The notes below the pieces were generated by a model. It saw only the letters and a program-made list of their open reading frames with translations, searched no databases and was not told where the DNA came from. From NCBI GenBank assembly GCA_038107835.1, contig JAYNHH010000005.1, forward strand, positions 1-64,000: DNA of 64,000 bases, read 5' to 3'. The position numbers and the translations under genes are program-made. Source of the DNA: MED-G116 sp038107835. GTDB lineage: Bacteria > Pseudomonadota > Alphaproteobacteria > Puniceispirillales > Puniceispirillaceae. This document shows, piece after piece, positions 53,308 through 62,166 of this stretch (its first letter is position 1; the number at the start of each line of letters is the position of its first letter).

Positions 53308-54108
53308 ATGAACCAGCCAGTTGGCTTCGAGATGATGGTAAGCGCCCCGGTTCTTTTCTGGGCCATCGCACTTGCCGCCGTGTCCGCAGTCGCGATTTCC
53401 AAATCTGGATTCGGTGGGGCACTGGGGTCGCTGAGCGTTCCCATTCTGTTGTTTGTGCTGCCGCCAAAGGCGGCACTTGGCGTGATGCTGCCGCTGTTTC
53501 TATTAATTGATGTCTGGGTCGTCTATGTCTGGCGGCATATGCTGAACCGACGAATTCTGCTGATTATGTGCCTGTTTGGCCTATTGGGCCAGTTGGTTGG
53601 GTGGTTGCTGTTCGACTATCTGAGTGATGCGCTGCTGACGAGCTTGATCGGCGGTATTGCGGTGATCACTGCGCTGAATTACCTGCGCCGGCGAATCTGG
53701 CCGGGCAGACACACCACTGCCGAAATCGCAGCCATTGTAACAAGACGCATCTGGCAGCGTGGGTTCCTGTGGTGTGGTCTGTCTGGTGTATCGAGTTTTG
53801 TCTCGCTGTCTGGTGGCATTCCAGCACAGGTGTTTCTGTTGCCACATGGTCTGGCAAGACAGGCTTTTGTGGGTACATTGTGCGTCTATTTTTTCGTGAT
53901 CAATATTGCAAAAATCCCTTTCTATTTCGAAGTTGGCATATTTTCCGGTGAGACATTGGTGGTCTCGGCGCTGCTGGTTCCGGCAATCCCTGTCGGTGTT
54001 TTCATCGGCCGCTGGTTGAATGCCCGCATGAATGATCGTATTTTCTACGACATCAGCCATGCCATTCTTCTGGTGATGGGTGGAAAATTGATTTTTGGGT
54101 TGCTGTGA
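53308..54108 (+). CDS. TauE/SafE (TSUP) family transporter
   Basis: 266 residues, about eight membrane segments. TSUP repeats appear as ISKSGFGGALGSLSVPIL near the N-terminus and SGVSSFVSLSGGIPAQVFLLP in the second half. The family moves sulfite, sulfoacetate or other organosulfur and small anions. It follows the EamA gene by nine bases, so the two may form one unit with the beta-oxidation genes, though a functional link is not evident. Confidence 0.9.
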   Translation: MNQPVGFEMMVSAPVLFWAIALAAVSAVAISKSGFGGALGSLSVPILLFVLPPKAALGVMLPLFLLIDVWVVYVWRHMLNRRILLIMCLFGLLGQLVGWLLFDYLSDALLTSLIGGIAVITALNYLRRRIWPGRHTTAEIAAIVTRRIWQRGFLWCGLSGVSSFVSLSGGIPAQVFLLPHGLARQAFVGTLCVYFFVINIAKIPFYFEVGIFSGETLVVSALLVPAIPVGVFIGRWLNARMNDRIFYDISHAILLVMGGKLIFGLL

Positions 54109-54202
54109 AAATTGGCAGTTTCCACCACCCATGATATTGCTACTTTCAGTCATGTGCTGGAGGAGTGCATGGCCCCATTAGGTGGAGTTCGAGGAGGCAG
54201 AG

Positions 54203-54406
54203 ATGGCAAGATGGCGGCATTTGGCAGTGGCTGTGGGTGTTGTTCCGGCACTGATCATTTACATCAGTGTGATGCTGTGGCTGTCGGCCTTTGTGACCGA
54301 GATACATGGGCTGATTGATTTTCTGTTTTTTGTCGTTGCCGGGCTTGCCTGGATTCCCGCGGCGTCGATCGTGGTGAAGTGGCTGGCAAGACATGAAGCC
54401 AAATAG
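54203..54406 (+). CDS. DUF2842 small membrane protein
   Basis: 67 residues from the ATG preceded by GAGGAGGCAGAG. Two membrane segments, VGVVPALIIYISVMLWLSAF and LIDFLFFVVAGLAWIPAA, and the FFVVAGLAWI core fit DUF2842. Function unknown; common in alphaproteobacteria. Confidence 0.85.
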   Translation: MARWRHLAVAVGVVPALIIYISVMLWLSAFVTEIHGLIDFLFFVVAGLAWIPAASIVVKWLARHEAK

Positions 54407-54417
54407 GACTCGGCGGC

Positions 54418-54900
54418 ATGACCGAACGCAGTGACTCTGGTGGTAAAGCTGACAGCAAACCCATGACCGAGCGGCCGCATGCCATGGCGCTGGAATTGGC
54501 GTCACGCCTGATGAACGAGCATGGGTTGGCGGGATGGCGGGTGAAACTCGATCATGCCCGCAGGCGGGCAGGACAATGTGATTTTACGGCACAGACCATT
54601 TCCCTGTCGCGGCATTATGTCCGTCATGCTGAAACCGACCATATCCGCGATACCATCTTGCATGAGATTGCCCATGCGTTGGTTGGACCAAAGCATGGTC
54701 ATGATGCTGTCTGGCGCCAGAAAGCGCGTGAAATCGGCTGTACCGCCAACCGCTGCCACACGCTGAGCTTTTCTGCGGCAAAATGGATCATGCAATGCCC
54801 GAACGGCTGTTTTGCGGTTGAGCGCCATCGCCGCAAAATAGGGCTTGTCTGTGCCAGTTGCAAAACGGCTGTAGAATTCGTTGGTGCGCAGGATGTTTGA
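54418..54900 (+). CDS. SprT-like zinc metalloprotease family protein
   Basis: 160 residues. Active-site HEIAH at 82-86 with PKHGHDAVWR supplying a further His, and a C-terminal zinc-ribbon-like set of Cys at 127, 131, 145 and 148 (CPNGC and CASC). SprT/SPRTN relatives cut proteins, including DNA-protein crosslinks in eukaryotes; the bacterial role is not settled. The end overlaps the following 2OG oxygenase-like gene by 8 bases. Confidence 0.88.
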   Translation: MTERSDSGGKADSKPMTERPHAMALELASRLMNEHGLAGWRVKLDHARRRAGQCDFTAQTISLSRHYVRHAETDHIRDTILHEIAHALVGPKHGHDAVWRQKAREIGCTANRCHTLSFSAAKWIMQCPNGCFAVERHRRKIGLVCASCKTAVEFVGAQDV

Positions 54901-55525
54901 GCTAAATGAGCGAAGAATAAGGCAGCTGCGTCATGCACTGGCACGCCTGCAACGGCCAGATCGGCGTTGCGTCAGCCTCGCCTTCTTTACTGCAGATGAG
55001 GTCGCGCTGTTGCGGCAAACTGCGCTTGCCCAGGAATTTCGCAGGGCGCAGAATGAAATCAGGCATAAGAGCAGGACGGTATTTCAGGATTTTGATGTCT
55101 GTTTCCCAGCCCCGAGAACCGGAGCCTTTGATCAGGTCGCAACGCAGCTTGAGACAGGACTTTTCAGGGCGTCACTCGATTTACCAAACCCGCCTCTCTC
55201 TGAGGCTCTCAACCTCGCGGATTTCGCCATTCAGCACTATCCTGTCGGAGCGCGCGGTATTGGCATTCACCGTGATGGCATGCGGTACCGGCAGATTGTT
55301 GTGATCATCACCCTGGATGGTACGTCTCGCCTGTTTACCTGCGCTTACAGGCAGGGCAGGGCAAAGCGCCGGATTGATGATCGTCCGGGGCGGCTGGTTC
55401 TGTTGTCTGCCGATGGGTTTGCCGGTCGTTCTGGCGAGGATGCCCGCCCCCTGCATGGTGTTGACAGGGTGATTGGCGGCCGGCTGTCGCTTGGCTTTCG
55501 GACAGCGCCGCACCCTGCCGGATAA
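54893..55525 (+). CDS. 2OG-Fe(II) oxygenase-like protein (AlkB-like fold)
   Basis: 210 residues from the ATG at 54893. The iron motif is HRD at 126-128 in GIGIHRDGMRY, with the distal His188 in ARPLHGVDRV and the 2-oxoglutarate Arg in GGRLSLGFR. The preceding HYPVGARGIGIH resembles AlkB-type dioxygenases. The substrate is unknown; overlap with the SprT-like gene could hint at protein or nucleic-acid repair, but that is inference. Confidence 0.75.
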   Translation: MFELNERRIRQLRHALARLQRPDRRCVSLAFFTADEVALLRQTALAQEFRRAQNEIRHKSRTVFQDFDVCFPAPRTGAFDQVATQLETGLFRASLDLPNPPLSEALNLADFAIQHYPVGARGIGIHRDGMRYRQIVVIITLDGTSRLFTCAYRQGRAKRRIDDRPGRLVLLSADGFAGRSGEDARPLHGVDRVIGGRLSLGFRTAPHPAG

Positions 55526-55703
55526 CTCCGTCACCAAGAAATATCTTGCCTTCAAATCTTGTTATTGGCACGATTTAAATCTGGAGCGTCCATTTGCTCC
55601 TTTCATGCAGTGCTGTGTTTTGTGATGGGCGCGATGGTTGTGCGTTCCAGCGGGAGATCGTTTGTGCATCACGCACGCAAAACCGTATGAAGGGAGATCA
55701 ATC

Positions 55704-56321
55704 ATGCAAATCAGTGTTTCAGGCAAGAATATGGATATGGGCAATGCGTTTCAGGAGCATGCCCAGACCTCGCTCAACGCCATTGTGGAAAAATATTTTC
55801 ACAACGCTGTCAGCGGCCATGTGACACTGGAAAAGGCAGATTCCGGATTTACCGTAAAAACGCGCGTTGCCCTCTCGCGGCGCATGGAGCTCGAGGCGAC
55901 GGGGCGGGCGGTTGACGCACATGCAGCACTTGATGCAGCGATCGAGCATGCGGAAAAGAGACTCCGACGACACAAGAGGCGGCTGAAAAACCACCGCAAT
56001 GCCATGACCAGCGCCGAGGAAAATGAGGTGATGCCCGCACCAATGACGGTCTATGCCTCTGCCGAGCAGGTGATGGCGTCTGAAGCCCTTGACGATGAGC
56101 AGGAAAATGACAACGACGCCAGCCTGCCGGTGGTTGCCGATCTGTCCTATGACATTGAGGTGCTGACGGTCGAGCAGGCGGTGATGCGGATCGAACTGAG
56201 CGGCGAGAATATGCTGATGTTCCGCAATGCCAGCCATTTTGGCCTGAATGTCGTACACCGGCGAAGCGATGGATCCATCGGGTGGATTGATCCACGCGGC
56301 ACCCGCCAACTTACAGCCTAG
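55704..56321 (+). CDS. hpf: ribosome hibernation promoting factor, long form
   Basis: 205 residues from MQISVSGKNMDMG, preceded by AAGGGAGAT. An N-terminal S30AE domain (about 1-100, with KYFHNAVSGHVTLEK and RRMELEATG) is followed by a linker and a C-terminal dimerisation domain (VLTVEQAVMRIELSGENMLM, NVVHRRSDGSIGWIDPR). It binds 30S and pairs 70S ribosomes into 100S in stationary phase. A weak hairpin GGAGC/GCTCC lies upstream in the leader. Confidence 0.95.
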   Translation: MQISVSGKNMDMGNAFQEHAQTSLNAIVEKYFHNAVSGHVTLEKADSGFTVKTRVALSRRMELEATGRAVDAHAALDAAIEHAEKRLRRHKRRLKNHRNAMTSAEENEVMPAPMTVYASAEQVMASEALDDEQENDNDASLPVVADLSYDIEVLTVEQAVMRIELSGENMLMFRNASHFGLNVVHRRSDGSIGWIDPRGTRQLTA

Positions 56322-56349
56322 ACAGGCATCGGCAGATGGCCAAAACGCG

Positions 56350-56967
56350 CTAGCCGAAAGACACCATCTGCCAGGGGCCGCCAGCATCGGTGGCCCGGCC
56401 CGGTTCCATCAAACTGGTTTGCAGAACAGCGAAATTTGCCACTGCGACGCCGATTGCCTGTTGCGATGATATTCCGAGAATGTGACCAAGAACGGCGCTG
56501 ATCACGCCAGCATGGGTGATGATGATCTGTGGGTTGGTTGCAGGTTGCGCCGCCCTGTCATCAAGCCAACCGGCAATGCGTTTGCATTGGGCGCTAAAAC
56601 TCTCGCCGCCGGGTGGTTGCGTCTGTGGCATGATAAATGACCAATTGTGACGGGGGCCATCGGCAATTTCCGCCCAGACTTCGGCGACTGGTTGGTCATG
56701 CCAGTCACCAAAATCCATTTCAACAAGCCTGTCATCAAACGTCACCGATCCCGGAACAAGGTCAGGCATCAGCAGATCTGCTGTTTGGCGGGTTCTCAGC
56801 AAGGGTGAGACATGCCAGTCGGCATTTTGAGGCAGCCGGTTCTTCAGCGGTGCCAGATCAAAAGGCCCCTCCTTGATTGGTGGGTCGTGCGGCGGCAGAT
56901 GTCCCTCGCGTTTGACCACCGGTGCGTGCCGAATGAAATAGAAGTCGGTTATTGCTGGATGCGTCAT
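56350..56967 (-). CDS. histidine phosphatase, probable alpha-ribazole phosphatase
   Basis: 205 residues. Phosphoglycerate-mutase-like signatures: FYFIRHAPV with the catalytic His14, LLRTRQTADLL near 57-67, Glu83 in VEMDFGDWHD, and His152 in IIITHAGVI. The 4-base overlap with the CobS/V gene and the cob genes next to it point to alpha-ribazole-5'-phosphate phosphatase, the last dephosphorylation of the nucleotide-loop branch (called CobC in Salmonella). Broad phosphatases look similar, so the exact substrate is inferred from context. Confidence 0.87.
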   Translation of the reverse strand: MTHPAITDFYFIRHAPVVKREGHLPPHDPPIKEGPFDLAPLKNRLPQNADWHVSPLLRTRQTADLLMPDLVPGSVTFDDRLVEMDFGDWHDQPVAEVWAEIADGPRHNWSFIMPQTQPPGGESFSAQCKRIAGWLDDRAAQPATNPQIIITHAGVISAVLGHILGISSQQAIGVAVANFAVLQTSLMEPGRATDAGGPWQMVSFG

Positions 56968-57827
56968 GTGCCATATCCGCTCGCGAGCGCAATGATGACA
57001 CAGCTGAGGATGCTGATCTCGCCAAGAATGATCGACGCTCCCATGACATCGCCGCTAAGCCCGCCAATCTGGCTGACGGCAAGTTTGCCAAGCCATAGGC
57101 TTATAGCGGTTGCACCAACGACGGCCGCGGCTCCACCGATCTGGGGAACAGATATCATCAATGGCAAAACCCATATCGCCATGCCGGCAAGGCCGCGCCT
57201 GACAGTCGGCCGGCCGGTCAGCATCCCAAGTTTGGCATGGCTGCTGATGGGATAGAGCCGCAGCATGGCAAGCACCTGAAAGCGGGCGCCAGCGCCAACT
57301 ATGGCCATGATGATGACCAGCAGCCAGCCATCACTCTGCTCCACCAGTGCGACGAGCAGGCCAATGCGGGCGATGGTCGAGAGGCATAGCCCCATGACCC
57401 CATAACTGCCAATATGGCTGTCATGCATGATTCTCGCCTTGGTCTTGGCATCGCCGCCGCCGCCAAACCCGTCGACAGTGTCAGCGAGGCCATCTTCATG
57501 CATGGCACCGGTGAGTGCCAGCATCGCGGCCAGGGCAAGTGTGGCGGCAATAATCACCGGAAAATCGAGCAATATGGAAAGCCATAAGACCAGCCCGGCA
57601 ATGCCACCGACAATAAGGCCAACGGCGGGAAACGCCCATTGGGCAGAAACAAAGTCAGGCGGTGAGTCATCGTCAAAGCTGTGCCAGAACACCGGAAGGC
57701 GGCTCAGCAGCAAAAAGGCGGCAGCAAGATCACCGAGGGGAGACTGCGAAAGTCTGCCCGGCCGCCTGTCTGTCCGCCGGGTCTGTTCAGCATTCTGGTC
57801 TGTACCCTTTTTCGCCTGTGGTGCCAT
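56964..57827 (-). CDS. cobV: adenosylcobinamide-GDP ribazoletransferase (CobS/CobV)
   Basis: 287 residues, multi-pass membrane protein. Hallmarks: FLLLSRLPVFW at the N-terminus, LALTGAMHEDGLADTVDGFGGG and the block ARIMHDSHIGSYGVMGL. It joins the activated corrin with alpha-ribazole, completing the cobalamin skeleton. It overlaps both neighbours in the minus-strand operon. Named CobS in Salmonella; not the cobaltochelatase CobS. Confidence 0.94.
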   Translation of the reverse strand: MAPQAKKGTDQNAEQTRRTDRRPGRLSQSPLGDLAAAFLLLSRLPVFWHSFDDDSPPDFVSAQWAFPAVGLIVGGIAGLVLWLSILLDFPVIIAATLALAAMLALTGAMHEDGLADTVDGFGGGGDAKTKARIMHDSHIGSYGVMGLCLSTIARIGLLVALVEQSDGWLLVIIMAIVGAGARFQVLAMLRLYPISSHAKLGMLTGRPTVRRGLAGMAIWVLPLMISVPQIGGAAAVVGATAISLWLGKLAVSQIGGLSGDVMGASIILGEISILSCVIIALASGYGT

Positions 57828-58846
57828 TATGCGTTGCTGACTCCTGCTTCGGCAAAGGTTGCCATGCCATTATGTGTTGCCAAGGCTGCGCGCACCAGCA
57901 ATGTTGCGGTTGCCGCGCCGCTGCCTTCACCAAGGCGCATGCCAAGGTCGATGATCGGTTGCTTGCGTAGGGCGACGGCAAGACGCAAATGCCCGGGTTC
58001 AGCCGACATATGTGAAATTTCGCAATGATCCAGCACCGACAGCCGGTCGCCTGCCGTCAGCGCCGATGCCGCGGCCGAGCTGATGAAGCCGTCAAGCATC
58101 ACCGGGATTGAGCGCATGCGTGCCGCCAGAACCGCTCCGGCGATCGCCGCCAGCTCACGCCCGCCATAATGAGCGAGCAGCGACACCGGGTCGCCATTGA
58201 GCCGGCCATGCCTGGCAAAGGCCTGATCGACAATTTTTGCCTTATGGGCAACACCCTCATCGTCAAGGCCGGTGCCAGGGCCGACCCATCTGCTGGCATC
58301 ACCACCAAATCGACCCATCGACAATGCGGCGGCGGCAGTCGTGTTGCCGATGCCCATCTCGCCAACAACCAGATAGTCACAGCTGTCATCAAGCGCGTCA
58401 GCACCGGCATTCATCGCGGCAATCACCTCATCAGGTGTCATTGCCATGCCCTCGGAAATGTCGCCTGTTGGAACGTCAAGCTGCAATGGAGTCACGGTCA
58501 GGGACAGCCCAGCCTCGCGGCAGAGTTGGTTGATGGCGGCGCCTCCTGCCTCGAAATTCATCACCATCTGCGTTGTCACCTCGGCAGGGAAGGGGCTGAC
58601 GCCCTTTGCCACCACACCGTGATTGCCAGCAAAAATCAGGCATTGGCCATTGTTAATCTGGGGTTTTGCCACACCCTGCCATCCGGCCAGCCAGACGGCG
58701 ATATCCTCGAGCTTGCCAAGCGATCCCGGCGGCTTCGTCAATTGTGCCTGACGTTCACGCGCACTTTCCATCGTGGCCACTGAGCCATTTGGTAGATTGC
58801 CGATGATTTCAATTACATGATTAGAAGAAGCAAACAAGGACATCAT
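57827..58846 (-). CDS. cobT: nicotinate-nucleotide--dimethylbenzimidazole phosphoribosyltransferase
   Basis: 339 residues. Hallmarks: GSLGKLEDIAVWLAGWQG, IFAGNHGVVAKGVSPFPAE, VGEMGIGNTTAAAAL, and the catalytic Glu307 in GMRLGEGSGAATA. It makes alpha-ribazole phosphate from nicotinate mononucleotide and 5,6-dimethylbenzimidazole. It is named CobT in Salmonella and CobU in Pseudomonas; not the cobaltochelatase CobT. Shares its start base with the cobV gene. Confidence 0.95.
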   Translation of the reverse strand: MMSLFASSNHVIEIIGNLPNGSVATMESARERQAQLTKPPGSLGKLEDIAVWLAGWQGVAKPQINNGQCLIFAGNHGVVAKGVSPFPAEVTTQMVMNFEAGGAAINQLCREAGLSLTVTPLQLDVPTGDISEGMAMTPDEVIAAMNAGADALDDSCDYLVVGEMGIGNTTAAAALSMGRFGGDASRWVGPGTGLDDEGVAHKAKIVDQAFARHGRLNGDPVSLLAHYGGRELAAIAGAVLAARMRSIPVMLDGFISSAAASALTAGDRLSVLDHCEISHMSAEPGHLRLAVALRKQPIIDLGMRLGEGSGAATATLLVRAALATHNGMATFAEAGVSNA

Positions 58847-58884
58847 ACGCTCATTGACGGTTGGAAAGGATGATAAGCGACCAG

Positions 58885-59424
58885 CTATGGTTTTATCTTC
58901 TGGGCAATGCCCGCTGTTACAAAAAAGACATCGTCTGACACTGCGGCGACCATCTGGTTCAAACGACCACTCTCATCCCGGAATTGGCGTGACAATGCGT
59001 TGTCGGGGACAATGCCAAGGCCTGTTTCGCTGGCCACAAATATAAGTGAAGAAATACTTTTGGCCAAATGTGCAATCAGGCCGTCACGCGCAGTGGCAAC
59101 GTCATGCCCGCCAATGATCAGATTTGTCACCCAGACACTCAGACAGTCGACAAGAACGACATTGTCCGGATGATCAAAGCCGCGAAGCGTGTCCACAAGG
59201 TCTATCGGTGTCTCGGCGAGCACCCATTCACCACCCCGGCGTTGCCTGTGCAGATCAATGCGGGTCTGCATTTCCGCGTCGAAAATCTGGGCTGTGGCAA
59301 GATAGACAAGCTGACCGGGTGCGGTGTGCTGCGTTTTTGCCAGCGTTTCGGCATGGAGTGATTTGCCGGATCGGGCACCGCCAAGTACAAAGCTGATTTT
59401 ACGGAAGTTCTGGGTTGTACTCAT
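58885..59424 (-). CDS. cobP: adenosylcobinamide kinase/guanylyltransferase
   Basis: 179 residues. The P-loop is GGARSGKS near 15-22, the probable guanylylated His58 in DLHRQRRGGEW, and LVDCLSVWVTNLI follows. Bifunctional enzyme (CobU in Salmonella) that phosphorylates cobinamide and attaches GMP. First gene of the minus-strand nucleotide-loop locus; the next gene starts 38 bases downstream. Confidence 0.94.
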   Translation of the reverse strand: MSTTQNFRKISFVLGGARSGKSLHAETLAKTQHTAPGQLVYLATAQIFDAEMQTRIDLHRQRRGGEWVLAETPIDLVDTLRGFDHPDNVVLVDCLSVWVTNLIIGGHDVATARDGLIAHLAKSISSLIFVASETGLGIVPDNALSRQFRDESGRLNQMVAAVSDDVFFVTAGIAQKIKP

Positions 59425-59513
59425 GGCTTTTATCCGATTGCGGGCTGGCCGCTGTTATCGCCTGTTCCGGGTGTGAGCGAAAGCAAAATTTTATGGATTG
59501 GTCGCTTTGACCC

Positions 59514-60527
59514 TCATAACAGCGGCGGGGCCGCCAGCGCGCGTTCAAAAATATCAGCATCCACATTGCCGCCCGAGATCACGGCAACAACAATTTCAGC
59601 ATCCGCTGGCAGTCTGCGGTCCAGCGCCGCTGCCAGCGCCACTGCACCGCCGGGTTCGACTACCAGCTTGAGGTGATGAAAGGCAGCCGCCATGCTTTGA
59701 AGGGCGAGGGAATCCTCAATGGCAAAGCCACCGGCAAGTGTTTTCTGATTGATCGCAAAGGTCATCTCGCCCGGCTGCGGTGTGACAATGGCATCGCAGA
59801 TCGAATGGTGCGAGGTGTCGGCATGTTCGCGTCTGCCGGACGCAAGTGACCGGATGGTGTCATCATAGCCACTTGGTTCCGCCGCCCATATTCGGGTGGT
59901 GGGCATTTTGGCGCGAAGCACGGTGCTGATGCCGGCGATCAGCCCGCCACCGCCGCAACAGCAGACCAGATGATCGGGAGTGACACCCATCGCCGCACAC
60001 TGAGCGGCAATCTCGAGCCCTACGGTTCCCTGTCCGGCAATGATCCGCGTGTCCTCATAGGGACGGATGAGAACAGCACCGGTTTTGGCCGCCATGCGCT
60101 CACCAATCTCCTCACGATTTTCGGTATAGCGATCGTAAGTGATGACGGTGCCACCAAAGGCGCGTGTTCCCGCGATTTTGACTCGGGGTGAGTCCTCCGG
60201 CATCAGAATTGTCGCCTGCAGACCGCGAGCTGTCGCGGCGTGTACGACGCCCTGTGCATGATTGCCACTCGAATAGGCAAACACCCTGCTGACATCATCA
60301 TTGAGTGACCAGATGGCATTGCTCGCACCACGCAGTTTGAAAGAACCGGTATGTTGCAGATTTTCAGGTTTGATCAACAGCCGGAAGCCAAGCCAGTCAT
60401 TCAGTCGAGGTGACTCAAGAAGAGGGGTCGTGACAATATGTGGTGCAATGCGCTGTGCCGCGGCCTCGATGGTATCAAGATCAAGCCTGCTGGCCGCGTC
60501 AACACCGGTAAACTCATCCGTCATCAC
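59514..60527 (-). CDS. threonine/serine dehydratase (PLP-dependent)
   Basis: 337 residues. PLP Lys64 in HTGSFKLRGASNA; the phosphate-binding glycine loop is CGGGGLIAG near 191-199; SSGNHAQGV and GTVGLEI are typical. It resembles catabolic threonine dehydratase or serine racemase; the length lacks the regulatory domain of biosynthetic IlvA. It deaminates threonine or serine to keto acids. Divergent from dapA. Confidence 0.9.
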   Translation of the reverse strand: MMTDEFTGVDAASRLDLDTIEAAAQRIAPHIVTTPLLESPRLNDWLGFRLLIKPENLQHTGSFKLRGASNAIWSLNDDVSRVFAYSSGNHAQGVVHAATARGLQATILMPEDSPRVKIAGTRAFGGTVITYDRYTENREEIGERMAAKTGAVLIRPYEDTRIIAGQGTVGLEIAAQCAAMGVTPDHLVCCCGGGGLIAGISTVLRAKMPTTRIWAAEPSGYDDTIRSLASGRREHADTSHHSICDAIVTPQPGEMTFAINQKTLAGGFAIEDSLALQSMAAAFHHLKLVVEPGGAVALAAALDRRLPADAEIVVAVISGGNVDADIFERALAAPPLL

Positions 60528-60712
60528 TGGCTGCTCCCGTCAAACCCCAAAATCTTCAACGTCCCAAATCTAGACTGTGATGCTGTCGTCGACAATTGTC
60601 CATCACGGTTTGCCGGCGGTTTATTTTGCCGGGTTGTTTTTGCCCGGATACCCGCCTATTTTGGGCGCAGATCACACTGGGTGAGCCGCTCACTCCTGAA
60701 ATGGAAGAGACA

Positions 60713-61615
60713 ATGACAGATCAGAACGCAACACCGCAATTTGCCGGGTCCTACACCGCTCTTATCACGCCCTTTGCCGATGGCAAGGTGGATGAGGCCG
60801 CGTTCCGAAAACTTGTCGACTGGCAGATTGAGAGTGGAACAAACGGGCTGGTTCCTGTCGGTACCACCGGTGAATCGCCAACCCTTTCGCATGCCGAACA
60901 TGACAGGGTGATCGAAATCTGTATTGAACAGACGGCTGGCCGTGTTCCGGTGATTGCCGGTGCTGGATCGAACAGCACTGCCGAGGCCGTGAGGCTTGCC
61001 GAACACGCCGCCAAGGCGGGCGCAGACGCCGTGCTGATCGTCAGCCCCTATTACAACAAGCCGACGCAGGACGGTCTCTATTGCCATTTCACTGCCGTTG
61101 CCGGGGCTGTCGAGGTGCCGGTGATCGTCTATGATATTCCCGGACGTTCGATTGTCCGTGTCAGTGACGATACGCTGGCACGGATGGCGGCTGATTATCC
61201 AAATATCAGCGGTATCAAGGATGCGACAAGTGATGTTGCCCGTCCACCGAAGCTGGTCACGCTGTTTGGCAATGGGTTTTCGCAGATGTCGGGTGAGGAC
61301 GCGACAACGCTTCCTTACCTGGCCGCCGGTGGACATGGCGCGATTTCGGTGACATCTAACATTGCACCCCGACAGGTTGCCGATATGCACAATGCGTGGC
61401 GCGCCGGTGACATTGCCACTGCACAGGAACTGAACCGGCGTCTGATGCCGGTGCATGACGCCATGTTCTGTGAGGCAAGTCCGGGACCGGTGAAATATGC
61501 AGCCGGGTTGCTGGGAATCTGCGGGTCGGAAACGCGGCTGCCTTTGTGTGAGATCGCGGATGAGAGTAAGGATCAGGTCAAGGCAGCTCTGGTCAGCGCT
61601 GGGCTTTTGACATAG
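60713..61615 (+). CDS. dapA: 4-hydroxy-tetrahydrodipicolinate synthase
   Basis: 300 residues from MTDQNATP, preceded by GGAAGAG; an ATG at 60701 is possible. Catalytic Lys169 in SGIKDAT, Tyr140 in VIVYDIPGRS and the pocket GTTGES at 50-55 are intact. It condenses pyruvate with aspartate semialdehyde, the first step to lysine and diaminopimelate. smpB follows on the same strand, a common alphaproteobacterial order. Confidence 0.95.
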   Translation: MTDQNATPQFAGSYTALITPFADGKVDEAAFRKLVDWQIESGTNGLVPVGTTGESPTLSHAEHDRVIEICIEQTAGRVPVIAGAGSNSTAEAVRLAEHAAKAGADAVLIVSPYYNKPTQDGLYCHFTAVAGAVEVPVIVYDIPGRSIVRVSDDTLARMAADYPNISGIKDATSDVARPPKLVTLFGNGFSQMSGEDATTLPYLAAGGHGAISVTSNIAPRQVADMHNAWRAGDIATAQELNRRLMPVHDAMFCEASPGPVKYAAGLLGICGSETRLPLCEIADESKDQVKAALVSAGLLT

Positions 61616-61679
61616 GAAAGCTGCTGCTGATCTGTCATCGCAGAGAAGGTGGCAGGTGACGAACGGTTAGGGGCGCAAA

Positions 61680-62147
61680 ATGGCCACAGGACATATTACG
61701 ACTGGTAGAATTGCGGAAAACCGCAAGGCACGCCACGAATATGAAATCGAAGACCGTATCGAGGCCGGCATTATCCTGCAGGGCAGCGAGGTCAAATCAC
61801 TGCGCACCGGCCGTGCCAGCATCGCCGAATCCTATGCCGGCGAGGATCGGGGGCGGTTGATGCTGTTCAATGCCAACATCCCGATTTATGAGCCGGCCCG
61901 GGTCAATCATGAGCCAAAGCGCCCGCGCGAGCTGTTGGTCAGGGCGAAGGAACGGAACCGGCTGCTGGGCCTGATCAGGCGCGAGGGCATGACGTTGGTG
62001 CCATTGAACCTCTATTTCAATGATCGCGGCCTTGCCAAGCTGCAAATCGGTCTGGCCAAGGGACGCAGAAAGCAGGATAAGCGGCAGGCGGCAAAGGATC
62101 GTGATTGGGGTCGGGAAAAGGCGCGGCTGCTGCGCGCCAAGGGCTGA
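61680..62147 (+). CDS. smpB: SsrA-binding protein SmpB
   Basis: 155 residues. Typical SmpB pieces: AENRKARHEYEIEDRIEAGI, LQGSEVKSLRTGRASIAESY, LLVRAKERNRLLGLIRREGM and KGRRKQDKRQAAKDRDW at the C-terminus. It delivers tmRNA to stalled ribosomes. No tmRNA gene is seen nearby; only 19 bases separate it from the convergent glycosylase gene. Confidence 0.96.
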   Translation: MATGHITTGRIAENRKARHEYEIEDRIEAGIILQGSEVKSLRTGRASIAESYAGEDRGRLMLFNANIPIYEPARVNHEPKRPRELLVRAKERNRLLGLIRREGMTLVPLNLYFNDRGLAKLQIGLAKGRRKQDKRQAAKDRDWGREKARLLRAKG

Positions 62148-62166
62148 GCGCCAAGAACCTGCCCGA

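Noticed and set aside
55565..55580. TTGGCAC resembling a sigma-54 -24 element upstream of hpf
   Set aside because: No TTGC-type -12 element follows at the required spacing.
62148..62166. tmRNA gene next to smpB
   Set aside because: The gap is only 19 bases, too short for ssrA.
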